Source of the DNA: Acinetobacter chengduensis
GTDB taxonomy: Bacteria; Pseudomonadota; Gammaproteobacteria; Pseudomonadales; Moraxellaceae
Length of the DNA stretch: 64,000 bases
Direction: 5' to 3'
NCBI RefSeq assembly: GCF_003664645.1
Contig: NZ_RCHC01000008.1
Span: 1 to 64,000 of the forward strand
In this document: one piece after another, positions 55,821 through 64,000 of the stretch
How positions within the stretch are numbered: position 1 is the first letter of the stretch
How the letters are laid out: every line of letters starts with the position of its first letter
Made by a program: the position numbers and the translations under genes
Notes under the pieces: model-generated
What the model was told of the DNA's origin: nothing
Databases searched by the model: none
Seen by the model: only the letters and a program-made list of their open reading frames with translations

Positions 55821-56413
55821 TGTTTTTTAAAATCTTAAAATACATGAATTGGTTTGCTTCACAGTGCCGTAAAGTGATGTACAACATGGCATTTGGCACA
55901 CAATTCCGTTACTTCGGCAAAGCATGTACCCTAGAGATTAATGGCCAAGTCAAGATCGGCAAGAATGTCTATATTGGCGATCATGTCAGCCTTATCGTCG
56001 AGCAAGGTGCGATTTTAGAGATTGCAGATAATAGTTTTATTGGTGAAAGTTGTTATATCAAATGCTTTGGTGGCAAAGTGTCGATTGGTAAAGACGTCAG
56101 TATTAATTCTAAATCGTTTATCAACGGTTGTGGCGGTATAAGCATTGGCGATAACACCCGTATTGGTACACAAAGTATTTTGATTGCCAGCAACCATAAA
56201 TTTGGTGAACCTGATCTTTTGGTGAAAGATGCGATTACCAAACAAGGGGTGAGTTTGGGGCAAAATATTTGGCTCGGTGCACGGGTTACAGTGCTTGATG
56301 GTGTAACTATTGCCGATGATAGTGTGATTGGCGCCTGCAGTTTGGTGTCAAAACCTTTGCTTGAGTCAGGGGTATATGTCGGTATTCCGGCCAAAAAAAT
56401 CAAATCTGTATAA
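55820..56413 (+). CDS. Hexapeptide-repeat acyltransferase
   Basis: This 197-residue left-handed beta-helix acyltransferase is probably a sugar O-acetyltransferase of the capsule unit. The ATG at 55820 is used, overlapping the wzx stop; a GTG six codons earlier is less likely. Hexapeptide repeats run from about 50 to 190 (ISIGDNTRIGTQSILIA, GVSLGQNIWLGARVTVLDG), with a candidate catalytic His in ASNHKFGE. The C-terminus (GVYVGIPAKKIKSV) is the family's usual ending. The acceptor sugar is unknown. Confidence 0.88.
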   Translation: MFFKILKYMNWFASQCRKVMYNMAFGTQFRYFGKACTLEINGQVKIGKNVYIGDHVSLIVEQGAILEIADNSFIGESCYIKCFGGKVSIGKDVSINSKSFINGCGGISIGDNTRIGTQSILIASNHKFGEPDLLVKDAITKQGVSLGQNIWLGARVTVLDGVTIADDSVIGACSLVSKPLLESGVYVGIPAKKIKSV

Positions 56414-56495
56414 AGTGCTATGCGTATCGTAAAACACATTTTCAGCGTAAAATATTTAGCTTAATTTTCTCCCTTTTTTGATCCTGACATAGGTC

Positions 56496-57050
56496 ATGCG
56501 TATGGCATTTATGGTTTCTGCTTTTCGACAGCTGTTTGATCTTGCTTATTTTATGGCGAAGGGCAGTGTGGCTTATGCACGTAAAAAAGGTGTGACCGTT
56601 GGGGAAAACTGCCGAATCTATATTAAAAGTTGGGGATCAGAACCCTTTTTAGTCAGCATGGGCGATCATGTGACGGTGACTTCAGGGGTTAAATTTATTA
56701 CTCATGATGGCAGTACCTGTTTAGTCAAAGATGCGCAAGGGAAACGCTATCAACGCTTTGCCCCGATTCAAGTGGGTTCGCATGTATTTATTGGTGTGAA
56801 TAGCATTATTATGCCGGGTGTGAGCATTGGCTCAAACGTGGTGATTGGTGCGGGTTCAGTGGTCACCAAAGACATTCCTGACCATAGCGTGGCGATTGGC
56901 GTACCTGCCAAAGTGGTATCGAGCTTTGCTGATTATCAAGCCAAAATTCAAAGCGCTTGTGCGAGCGATAGTGACTTGGTTGGTATTACGGATTATCGCG
57001 AGCGTGTGGAACGTGCCATGGCGATTCAAGCCTCAAAAAAATCTCTTTAA
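56496..57050 (+). CDS. Second hexapeptide-repeat acyltransferase
   Basis: This 184-residue acyltransferase has a hydrophobic N-terminus (MRMAFMVSAFRQLFDLAYFM) and hexapeptide repeats through about 150 (VMIGDHV-type, VGSHVFIGVNSIIMPGVSI). A candidate catalytic His lies in KFITHDGST. Similar proteins acetylate capsule or lipopolysaccharide sugars. Two more in-frame ATGs follow within 15 bases, so the exact start is uncertain. It belongs to a different subgroup from the preceding acyltransferase, suggesting two different acylation events. Confidence 0.87.
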   Translation: MRMAFMVSAFRQLFDLAYFMAKGSVAYARKKGVTVGENCRIYIKSWGSEPFLVSMGDHVTVTSGVKFITHDGSTCLVKDAQGKRYQRFAPIQVGSHVFIGVNSIIMPGVSIGSNVVIGAGSVVTKDIPDHSVAIGVPAKVVSSFADYQAKIQSACASDSDLVGITDYRERVERAMAIQASKKSL

Positions 57051-57083
57051 TATTCTCCCATTTCATAAAATTTAGGTCTGATT

Positions 57084-58202
57084 ATGTTGAACAAAGTGAT
57101 GTTCTTTTTGCCAAGCTTGGGCGGTGGCGGTGCAGAACGTACGGTCATTCAACTGGCGAACAGTTTTGCTGAACAAGGGCTCAATATTCATTTAGGCGTA
57201 TGTGACCTGAATGGAGATAAAGCCAAGCTGTTACCTGAAGTGAGTTCTAAAATTGAATTGGTCAATTTTAATTGCGGTCGGGTGATGAATAGCATCACGC
57301 CCTTAAAAATAAAAATGAAAGCTGAGCAATACGATTGCTTGGTCGCAACACAAACACATACCAATATTGTGGCAGGCATCGCGAAAAAACTCGCAGGTGT
57401 TGCAACGCGGTTGATCTTCCGTGAAGTGTCTACGCCGTCCAAAAACTTAAAATTGCAAGGTATTGCTAAATTTGTGCTGAAAACTCTCGTGAATTGGACT
57501 TATCCCATGGCACAGCAGGTGGTGTGTGTCTCTAAAGGGGTTGAAGCAGATTTTCGTGAATATTATGGCTATAAAAATAATAATCTGAGCACCATTTATA
57601 ACCCTGTATTGGACGATGCTTATTTCGAAAAACTCAAAGCGCCAGTCACACACAAATTTTTAAATGGTGCCAATAACGTGATTTTGGCAGTGGGACGTTT
57701 AACTGAAGCAAAGAACTTTGGTTTTCTGATCCGTTCCTTTAAAGCCTTGCATGATTTGCATCCTGAAACCCGATTATTGATTTTAGGTGAGGGTGAACTG
57801 CGTGCAGAGTTTGAGGCTTTGGTTGCGGACTTGGGTTTAAAAGACGTAGTGGATTTACCGGGCTTTGATTCAAACCCATACGCTTATTTTAAATATGCAT
57901 CGCTTTTTGTTTTAAGTTCAAATTGGGAAGGTCTACCTGGGGTTCTGATTCAAGCTTTAGCCTCTAAAGTTAAAGTGGTCAGTACCAACTGTCCAAGCGG
58001 GCCGATGGAAATTCTAGACCATTCTAAGTTTGGTTTGTTGGTCGAATGCAATGATCAGGCAGGTTTAACACAAGCCATGCAACAGGCGATTTTTGCGGAC
58101 TATGTTCATTATTCAGATGAGAATTTCGAAGCACATATTCAGCAATTCCATAAAGAGACGGTGCTGAAACAATATCTGCGTATGCTGGAGTCAGCATCAT
58201 GA
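57084..58202 (+). CDS. Glycosyltransferase family 4 protein, EX7Q variant
   Basis: This 372-residue retaining GT4 (GT-B fold) enzyme probably adds one sugar of the repeat unit at the cytoplasmic membrane. The N-terminus has the acceptor-side glycine loop SLGGGGAERTVIQLANS, and the donor domain begins near 200 (ILAVGRLTEAKNFG). The EX7E motif reads EGLPGVLIQALA: the second Glu is replaced by Gln, which is uncommon. The gene overlaps the next GT by 4 bases. The sugar specificity is unknown. Confidence 0.9.
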   Translation: MLNKVMFFLPSLGGGGAERTVIQLANSFAEQGLNIHLGVCDLNGDKAKLLPEVSSKIELVNFNCGRVMNSITPLKIKMKAEQYDCLVATQTHTNIVAGIAKKLAGVATRLIFREVSTPSKNLKLQGIAKFVLKTLVNWTYPMAQQVVCVSKGVEADFREYYGYKNNNLSTIYNPVLDDAYFEKLKAPVTHKFLNGANNVILAVGRLTEAKNFGFLIRSFKALHDLHPETRLLILGEGELRAEFEALVADLGLKDVVDLPGFDSNPYAYFKYASLFVLSSNWEGLPGVLIQALASKVKVVSTNCPSGPMEILDHSKFGLLVECNDQAGLTQAMQQAIFADYVHYSDENFEAHIQQFHKETVLKQYLRMLESAS

Positions 58203-59293
58203 ATAAACCCTTAATGGTGCATGTGATCACCAACTTTGCAGGCGTGGGCGGTGCAGAGATGATGCTGGCACGCCTGATTCAATATACAGAAGATCAGTAT
58301 CAGCATGTGATCATAAGTTTGATGAAAACTTCCGAAGTGTATAAAAGTACTTTAGACCGCTGTCAGGCGTATTATGCGCTGGGTTGGAATGGCTTAAATA
58401 CACTGGGCACGATCAAAAAAATACGTGTATTGCTGAAAAAACTACAACCCAAAACCGTGCAATGTTGGATGTATCATGCCAATGCCTTGACCAGTCTCAG
58501 TGTGATTGGTTTAACGCAAAAACTGAATGTGGTGTGGGGTATTCATCACTCGTTAGCCTCACCGAAAGATGAATCGGTCAGCACCAAAATTGCTTTGGGC
58601 TTAAGCAAGCTTTTATCGAAACAGCCCAATGCCATTATTTACTGCGCGCATTCCTCTAAACAGCAACATGCTGAATTTGGTTTTGAAAATGCGAACCAAC
58701 ATGTCATTGCCAATGGTGTATTTCTTGATAAATTTCAGCCGAATTTACAATTAAATGAGCCGACTGTGATTGGTTTTGCAGGGCGTTATCACACTGCCAA
58801 AGGCTACCCGTATTTGTTTGAAACTATGGGCTTGCTGAAAAATGAAAACATCATCTTTAAAATCGCAGGCGCTGGTGCAAGTTTAGATAATCCTGAAGTC
58901 AAAGCCTTGTTTGGGCAATATCAACTAGACTCGTACAAAGTCCAGCTTCTTGATCAAATCTCCGATATGCCGGCATTTTATCAATCGATTGATGCATTCC
59001 TCATGACCTCAATCACCGAAGGTTTTCCTAATGTGTTGGTGGAAGCGATGGCTTCTGGTTTGCCATGTATCAGTACCGATGTCGGTGATGCCAAATACAT
59101 TGTGCAGGACTTAGGCAGTATCGTTCCACCAAGAAATGCGCAAGCCTTGGCAGATGCGATTTTAGCGTACGCAGACAAAAGCGAAGCAGAAAAACAAGCC
59201 TTAAAACAGGCAACGCGTGAACGGGTCGAGCAGAATTTCAGTATTGCAACCGTCAGCCGTCAATATATGCAGGTGTGGAGCCAACAGGCATGA
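58199..59293 (+). CDS. Glycosyltransferase family 4 protein
   Basis: This 364-residue GT4 enzyme has the N-terminal motif ITNFAGVGGAEMMLARLIQ and a donor domain with GFAGRYHTAKGYPYL. The intact EX7E motif is TEGFPNVLVEAMASGLP. It overlaps the previous gene by 4 bases and the next GT start lies within its stop codon, so the three glycosyltransferases are translated as a block. It likely adds a further sugar in the capsule unit; specificity is unknown. Confidence 0.91.
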   Translation: MNKPLMVHVITNFAGVGGAEMMLARLIQYTEDQYQHVIISLMKTSEVYKSTLDRCQAYYALGWNGLNTLGTIKKIRVLLKKLQPKTVQCWMYHANALTSLSVIGLTQKLNVVWGIHHSLASPKDESVSTKIALGLSKLLSKQPNAIIYCAHSSKQQHAEFGFENANQHVIANGVFLDKFQPNLQLNEPTVIGFAGRYHTAKGYPYLFETMGLLKNENIIFKIAGAGASLDNPEVKALFGQYQLDSYKVQLLDQISDMPAFYQSIDAFLMTSITEGFPNVLVEAMASGLPCISTDVGDAKYIVQDLGSIVPPRNAQALADAILAYADKSEAEKQALKQATRERVEQNFSIATVSRQYMQVWSQQA

Positions 59294-60432
59294 AATTTTT
59301 AATGATCAGTAGTTTTTTGCCATCGGTGCTGAATTTTCGGGGCAAATTATTGGAAGCGGTTTCTGTCCAAGGCTATGAGATTCATATCATGGCACCTGAG
59401 TTTGCAATTTTTCCTGAGGAACAGGAAAAATTGCAAGCTCTTGGCTATCACTTGCATGAAATTCCAATGCAACGTACGGGCACCAATCCACTGGCAGACT
59501 TAAAATTACTCAAAAACCTGTATCAACAAATTCGCCAAATTCAGCCTGATTATGTATTGTCTTATACCATTAAACCGGTGATTTACGGCACACTCGCATC
59601 ATGGTTGGCAAAAGTACCGCATCGTTTTGCTTTAATTACTGGTTTGGGCTATGCCTTTCAAAATGTCGAATCAGGCAAGCGTAGTTTGTTCCAAAAAATG
59701 GTACATGGTTTATATGCTCAAGCCTTAAAACACAGTGGTAAAATCTTTTTCCAAAATCCAGATGACTTAAAACTGTTCCAAGACATGCAGTTACTCGATG
59801 TCAAGAAGCCGACTGTGGTGGTGAATGGTTCAGGCGTGAATGTACAAGATTTTGACGTGATGCCCTTGCCGAAAAATGCGCAAGGGCAGGTGAAAGCATC
59901 CTTCTTACTGATCGCACGACTTTTAGGGGATAAAGGTGTACGTGAATATGCCGAATCGGCACGCATCATCAAAGCGCATTATCCTGAAGCGGAATTTCAT
60001 TTGGTCGGCTGGATTGATGATAATCCTTCTGCCATTTCGCAAACTGAACTCGATACTTGGATTACCGATGGTCGCTTAACATATTGGGGTAAACTCAGTG
60101 ATGTCCGTCCTGCAATTGCCCAAAGCTCCGTCTATGTGTTGCCATCGTATCGTGAAGGCACACCACGCACCGTGTTAGAGGCGATGGCGATGGGTCGAGC
60201 GATCATTACTACCGATGCCCCAGGTTGCCGTGAAACCGTAGCGCATGGTGTTAATGGTTATTTGGTCGGGGTAAAATCAGTCGATGATTTGGTGCAGAGC
60301 ATGCAGTATTTTATTGAAGATCCGAAGCTGATTGAGCTGATGGGTCAACGTTCACGTGAAATTGCCTTGAATAAATATGATGTGCATCAAGTCAATGCCC
60401 ACATGCTTCGCGAAATGGGAATCTCTCTATGA
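59290..60432 (+). CDS. PglA-like glycosyltransferase family 4 protein
   Basis: This 380-residue GT4 enzyme starts at the ATG at 59290, which overlaps the preceding stop; an in-frame upstream start at 59275 is unlikely. The N-terminal pattern KFLMISSFLPSVLNFRGKLL, then SYTIKPVIYGTLASW and LITGLGYAFQ, matches the PglA/WbpX-like group that adds the second sugar onto a diacetamido-trideoxyhexose-PP-lipid. The EX7E motif is intact (REGTPRTVLEAMAMG). It immediately precedes the PglC-like initiating transferase, supporting that order of addition. Confidence 0.9.
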   Translation: MKFLMISSFLPSVLNFRGKLLEAVSVQGYEIHIMAPEFAIFPEEQEKLQALGYHLHEIPMQRTGTNPLADLKLLKNLYQQIRQIQPDYVLSYTIKPVIYGTLASWLAKVPHRFALITGLGYAFQNVESGKRSLFQKMVHGLYAQALKHSGKIFFQNPDDLKLFQDMQLLDVKKPTVVVNGSGVNVQDFDVMPLPKNAQGQVKASFLLIARLLGDKGVREYAESARIIKAHYPEAEFHLVGWIDDNPSAISQTELDTWITDGRLTYWGKLSDVRPAIAQSSVYVLPSYREGTPRTVLEAMAMGRAIITTDAPGCRETVAHGVNGYLVGVKSVDDLVQSMQYFIEDPKLIELMGQRSREIALNKYDVHQVNAHMLREMGISL

Positions 60433-61031
60433 TCAAACGTATTTTGGATGTCGCAATTGCCTCAACTGCATTAATTTTGCTGTCACCGGTATATTTCATC
60501 GTAGCGCATAAGGTGAAAAAGAATTTGGGTTCCCCTGTGCTTTTTCGTCAAGTGCGTCCGGGACTTCATGGTAAACCCTTTGAAATGATCAAATTCCGTA
60601 CCATGAAAGATGCAGTGGATGAACAAGGTAATTCATTACCTGACAGTGAGCGTTTAACTCCATTTGGTAAAATGCTTCGTGCGACTAGTCTTGATGAAAT
60701 GCCCGAACTGTGGAATGTCATTAAAGGCGATATGAGTATTGTTGGTCCACGACCACTGCTGATGGAATATTTGCCTTTATATAATAGCGAACAAGCCAAA
60801 CGGCATAATGTGCGTCCGGGCATCACCGGTTATGCACAGGTAAATGGGCGAAATGCCATTTCATGGGAAAAAAAATTTGAACTGGATACATGGTATGTTG
60901 AAAATCAATCACTATGGCTCGATTTTAAAATCATGCTGAAAACCATAAAAAAAGTCATTGCCAAGGATGATATCAGTGCCGAAGGTGAGGTGACTATGAG
61001 CAAATTTACCGGCACACCGGAACAAAAATAA
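60429..61031 (+). CDS. PglC-type initiating phospho-sugar transferase
   Basis: This 200-residue monotopic phosphoglycosyltransferase puts the first sugar phosphate onto undecaprenyl phosphate. A re-entrant hydrophobic helix lies at about 6-25. Catalytic motifs are PFEMIKFRTMKD, the Asp-Glu pair in SLDEMPELWNVIKGDMS and RPGITGYAQVNGRN. Neighbouring PglD, PglE and PglF homologues make the likely substrate UDP-diNAc-trideoxyhexose. This corresponds to the small ItrB-type transferases of Acinetobacter K loci, though the exact type is not certain. Confidence 0.93.
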   Translation: MIKRILDVAIASTALILLSPVYFIVAHKVKKNLGSPVLFRQVRPGLHGKPFEMIKFRTMKDAVDEQGNSLPDSERLTPFGKMLRATSLDEMPELWNVIKGDMSIVGPRPLLMEYLPLYNSEQAKRHNVRPGITGYAQVNGRNAISWEKKFELDTWYVENQSLWLDFKIMLKTIKKVIAKDDISAEGEVTMSKFTGTPEQK

Positions 61032-61687
61032 TGACAAAACTGTATGCAATTTATGGGGCTTCAGGCTGTGGGCGTAGTTTGATGGCTGTTGCTCGTCAGC
61101 AATTAGCACGCGAACAAGAAGGTGCTGAAATTGTCTTTATTGATGATGCGCTCACGGAAATTGGTATGGTGAATGGTCATCGTGCCATGAACTATCAAGC
61201 ATTTTTGAATGAAACAGCATCTGAAAAATACGTGCAAATTGCAATTGCCAATAGTCGTGTGCGTGAAAAAATAGCGAATCGTTTAGAAGCAGATGCTATT
61301 CAGCTTTGGTCAATTATGGCGGATAACGTGACTGTGATGGATGAAGCACTGATCGCGGAAGGTTCAGCGCTCAGTCCCTTTGTGACTATCACTTCGAATA
61401 TTAAAATCGGCAAATGCTTTCATGCCAATTTATATAGCTATGTCGAGCATGATTGTGTGATTGGGGATTTCGTTACCTTTGCGCCAGGCGTAAAATGTAA
61501 TGGTAATATTCACATCCATGACCATGCTTATATTGGCGCAGGTGCAATGATTAAACAGGGCACACCCGATCAGCCATTAGTCATTGGCGAAGGTGCAGTT
61601 GTCGGCATGGGCGCAGTGGTCACCAAAAGTGTGCCTGCGGGTGTCACTGTGGTCGGCAACCCTGCACGTATTGTGCAACCCAAATAG
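61031..61687 (+). CDS. PglD-like sugar N-acetyltransferase
   Basis: This 218-residue acetyltransferase of the NeuD/PglD group has an N-terminal nucleotide-sugar-binding Rossmann-like domain (LYAIYGASGCGRSL) and a C-terminal left-handed beta-helix with the catalytic His in SYVEHDCVIGDFV. The motif IGAGAMIKQGT follows. It acetylates the 4-amino group of UDP-4-amino-trideoxy-GlcNAc to give the diacetamido sugar. The start overlaps the pglC-like stop by one base. Confidence 0.91.
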   Translation: MTKLYAIYGASGCGRSLMAVARQQLAREQEGAEIVFIDDALTEIGMVNGHRAMNYQAFLNETASEKYVQIAIANSRVREKIANRLEADAIQLWSIMADNVTVMDEALIAEGSALSPFVTITSNIKIGKCFHANLYSYVEHDCVIGDFVTFAPGVKCNGNIHIHDHAYIGAGAMIKQGTPDQPLVIGEGAVVGMGAVVTKSVPAGVTVVGNPARIVQPK

Positions 61688-61722
61688 ATTTTTAAACTCC
61701 ATTTTTAGACTGGGAAAACTCC

Positions 61723-62892
61723 ATGTTAAACAGTGCGTTTGAGCCTTGGCCGAGCTTTACTCAAGCAGAAGCCGATGCGGTATCAAAAGTCCTTTTATCT
61801 AATAAAGTGAATTATTGGACTGGGCAAGAATGCCGTGAATTTGAAAAGGAATTTGCACAGTTTACAGGAACTCAGCATGCCGTTGCGGTGGCGAATGGTA
61901 CGGTAGCACTGGATTTAGCCCTCAAAGCTTTAGGTATTGGTGCGGGTGATGATGTGATTGTCACGTCACGCACTTTCTTAGCCTCAGCAAGCTCCATTGT
62001 GACTGCGGGTGCAAATCCAATTTTTGCCGATGTCGAACTCGGTTCGCAAAACATCTCACGCCGTACCATTGAAGCGGTGATCACCCCGAATACCAAAGCC
62101 ATTATTTGTGTGCATTTGGCAGGGTGGATGTGTGATATGGATCCGATCATGCAATTGGCGGAAGAGAAAGGCATCTTCGTGATTGAAGATTGTGCTCAGG
62201 CGCATGGTGCCATGTACAAAGGTAGATCTGCAGGTTCAATCGGGCATATTGGTGCATGGTCATTCTGCCAAGACAAAATTATGACCACGGGCGGTGAAGG
62301 TGGGATGGTCACCACCAACGATGAACATCTTTGGAAAAAAATGTGGTCGTATAAAGACCATGGTAAAAACTTCGATAGCGTTTATAACAAGCAACATCCA
62401 CCGGGTTTCCGTTGGTTGCATGACTCTTTTGGGACCAACTGGCGCATGATGGAAATGCAGGCGGTGATTGGTCGTTTGCAATTGAAAAAAATGCCAGAAT
62501 GGACAGCGAAGCGCAATGCCCATATGGCACGTATTCAAGCAGTCTTTGAGAATCGTCCATATTTCACTGTATCAAAACCATCTGCTGATTATGTGCATGG
62601 CGCTTATAAATGTTATGTACAGGTGAATGTCGATGCTTTGCCTGAAGGCTGGTCACGTGATCGGATTATGGCGGAAATCTCAGCGCAAAATGTCCCGTGC
62701 TTTAGCGGTTCATGTTCAGAAGTGTATTTAGAAAAAGCTTTTGATGGCACAAACTGGCGTCCAGCACAGCGTTTAGAAAATGCCAAAGCCTTAGGTGAAA
62801 GCAGTCTGATGTTTTTGGTACATCCGACCTTATCTGAACAAAGTATTCAAAAAACTTTGGATACGATTGAACAAGTCATCGCAAAAATCTAA
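61723..62892 (+). CDS. DegT/PglE-like UDP-4-keto-sugar aminotransferase
   Basis: This 389-residue PLP enzyme aminates the 4-keto intermediate of UDP-4-keto-6-deoxy-GlcNAc, using glutamate. The fold-type I pattern AVANGTVALDLALKALGIG (in part) and DVIVTSRTFLASASS is followed by the PLP lysine in SFCQDKIMTTGGEGG. It lies between the acetyltransferase and the dehydratase of the same pathway, 35 bases downstream of the former. The DegT family also includes GDP-sugar enzymes, but context favours the UDP route. Confidence 0.93.
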   Translation: MLNSAFEPWPSFTQAEADAVSKVLLSNKVNYWTGQECREFEKEFAQFTGTQHAVAVANGTVALDLALKALGIGAGDDVIVTSRTFLASASSIVTAGANPIFADVELGSQNISRRTIEAVITPNTKAIICVHLAGWMCDMDPIMQLAEEKGIFVIEDCAQAHGAMYKGRSAGSIGHIGAWSFCQDKIMTTGGEGGMVTTNDEHLWKKMWSYKDHGKNFDSVYNKQHPPGFRWLHDSFGTNWRMMEMQAVIGRLQLKKMPEWTAKRNAHMARIQAVFENRPYFTVSKPSADYVHGAYKCYVQVNVDALPEGWSRDRIMAEISAQNVPCFSGSCSEVYLEKAFDGTNWRPAQRLENAKALGESSLMFLVHPTLSEQSIQKTLDTIEQVIAKI

Positions 62893-62899
62893 ACCTGAA

Positions 62900-62922
62900 A
62901 AGAGCGTATAATATGCGCTCTT
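62900..62922 (+). terminator. Possible weak hairpin between pathway genes
   Basis: The stem AAGAGCG (62900-62906) / CGCTCTT (62916-62922) has a nine-base loop and is followed by only ATTCGCTTT, a poor T run. It may reduce read-through to the dehydratase gene or be an RNA-processing site. Confidence 0.35.
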
Positions 62923-62953
62923 ATTCGCTTTATTGACCCCATTTGAGCATCTT

Positions 62954-64000
62954 GTGAAAGACTTTATCCGTTCTATAGCCTCATTACCGCGTCGCCAAAA
63001 ACAAATTGTTTTGGTACTGATGGATATCTGTGTTTTACCACTGATGATGTGGCTTGCCTACGCAGTACGTTTAGCACGTCCGAATGTTCAGGTCATGCAA
63101 GGGCTGGACGCTTGGTATATTTATATCGCTATTGTCGGTGTTGCTGTATTTGCTCTTCTAGGGATATATCGTGCGATTGTACGTTCATTTAATGAAGACT
63201 ATTTAATTCGCATTCTGATCGCTACTTTTATTCAAATGGTGGCGTTGTATGGAATCAAAAAATTAGATATCGCATTTATTCCCATGAGTATTCCACTCAT
63301 GTATGGCTTTATGCTGTTTTCATATATGTGGTGGAGCCGTGCAGTCATTCGTTATGCAACGTTAAAAACTTTTGCTAAAAAGCAAAGCCGTAAACGCGTG
63401 GCAATTTATGGGGCGGGCCTTGCGGGACAACAAATTGCGGCTGCTTTAAATCGCTCCGATGATTATTTGCCCGTATGTTTTATTGATGATAAACGCTCTT
63501 TACAAGGACAATCCCTGAGTGGTTTAAAAATTTATTCACCCAAAAAAGCACAAGCGAAACTTGGGAAGTTCGGTATTGAAGAAGTTTTACTGGCGATGCC
63601 TTCAGTGGGTCGAACTCGTAAAAAAGAGCTGATTGAGTCTTTTGATTCGGCAGATGTTAAAATTATGGAACTGCCAGGGGTGACACAACTGGTGGATGGT
63701 CAAGTTCAAGTTTCTGATATTCGTGAAGTCGATATTATTGATTTACTCGGTCGTGATCCTGTACCGCCAAAGCCTGAGCTTTTAGAAAAAAATATTAAAA
63801 ATAAAGTCGTGATGGTGACAGGGGCAGGGGGCTCAATTGGTTCTGAATTGTGTCGTCAGATTGTGAAGCATCAGCCAAAAATGCTGGTGCTATTCGAAAT
63901 GTCTGAATTTGCCTTGTATTCGATTGATCGAGAATTACAGACATCAGGTATTCAGGTGGTAGCTGTCTTAGGCTCCGTGACCAATCAATCAAAATTAGAA
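62954..64000 (+). CDS. PglF/WbpM-like UDP-HexNAc 4,6-dehydratase (cut by window end)
   Basis: This is the membrane-anchored nucleotide-sugar dehydratase that makes UDP-4-keto-6-deoxy-GlcNAc, the first step of the diacetamido-trideoxyhexose pathway. The reading frame is open for 349 codons to the last base, so the C-terminal half is missing. The start is a GTG at 62954 (VKDFIRSIASLPRRQKQ). About four membrane helices occupy residues 18-120. A first nucleotide-binding-like domain follows (VAIYGAGLAGQQIAAAL), then the catalytic SDR domain begins at about 285 with MVTGAGGSIGSELCRQI. It corresponds to gdr in Acinetobacter K-locus naming. Confidence 0.93.
   Translation, partial: MKDFIRSIASLPRRQKQIVLVLMDICVLPLMMWLAYAVRLARPNVQVMQGLDAWYIYIAIVGVAVFALLGIYRAIVRSFNEDYLIRILIATFIQMVALYGIKKLDIAFIPMSIPLMYGFMLFSYMWWSRAVIRYATLKTFAKKQSRKRVAIYGAGLAGQQIAAALNRSDDYLPVCFIDDKRSLQGQSLSGLKIYSPKKAQAKLGKFGIEEVLLAMPSVGRTRKKELIESFDSADVKIMELPGVTQLVDGQVQVSDIREVDIIDLLGRDPVPPKPELLEKNIKNKVVMVTGAGGSIGSELCRQIVKHQPKMLVLFEMSEFALYSIDRELQTSGIQVVAVLGSVTNQSKLE

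Noticed and set aside
62907-62915. TATAATATG in the hairpin loop before the PglF-like gene as a promoter -10
   Set aside because: It matches the -10 consensus but has no -35 at the right distance and lies in a hairpin loop within a compact operon; chance is as likely.

Overview
The window comes from a low-GC gammaproteobacterium, almost certainly Acinetobacter. The evidence is the gene content and order: a Wzc-Wzb-Wza export block beside fkpA, facing away from a TviB-type dehydrogenase, which is the standard left end of the Acinetobacter capsule (K) locus. Other supporting genes are a MetS-type small transporter subunit, the PEP carboxylase sequence type and the overall codon use. No rRNA, tRNA, CRISPR array or insertion sequence was seen. 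Identifications rest on reading motifs, not on searches.

Region 1 (1-2.2 kb) holds an NSS-family sodium symporter and its 36-residue partner. Region 2 (2.5-15.9 kb) is the most unusual part: five same-strand genes, four of which encode exported proteins built from DUF11-type beta-sandwich modules. One is a 2006-residue protein ending in a predicted outer-membrane barrel, and the fifth gene encodes an OmpA-type peptidoglycan-binding protein. Three of the proteins share a D-x-N-x-D/N-G-x-x-D module, two share an N-terminal motif and two share a C-terminal module with two conserved cysteines. I read this as an undescribed surface structure or adhesion system: barrel anchor, OmpA tether, DUF11 stalk and a lectin-like end protein.

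Region 3 (15.9-34.7 kb) is mainly housekeeping and accessory metabolism: rsmB-fmt, ilvD, a tandem DsbA-like protein overlapping a chorismate-mutase-like gene, a PAS-GGDEF-EAL protein, a pyrimidine permease, ppc, and a TetR regulator facing an RND efflux pair. Region 4 (34.8-47.9 kb) has dnaJ, a PglL/Wzy-type glycan ligase, dapB, a START-domain protein, a MocR regulator facing a small lipoprotein gene, an alcohol dehydrogenase, tag, an M23 peptidase, mutY, a HIT protein, a dienelactone hydrolase and two FKBP isomerases.

Region 5 (48.2-64.0 kb) is the K locus. wza, wzb and wzc run leftward. Rightward run tviB-tviC (a UDP-GalNAcA-type precursor), wzx, two hexapeptide acyltransferases, three GT4 glycosyltransferases, a PglC-type initiating transferase, and PglD-, PglE- and PglF-like genes for a diacetamido-trideoxyhexose; the last is cut by the window end. 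Together they predict a lipid-linked oligosaccharide of about four sugars started by the diamino sugar, flipped by Wzx and exported through Wza/Wzc. No Wzy polymerase is visible within the locus. The PglL-like ligase 11 kb away could transfer the same glycan to proteins.
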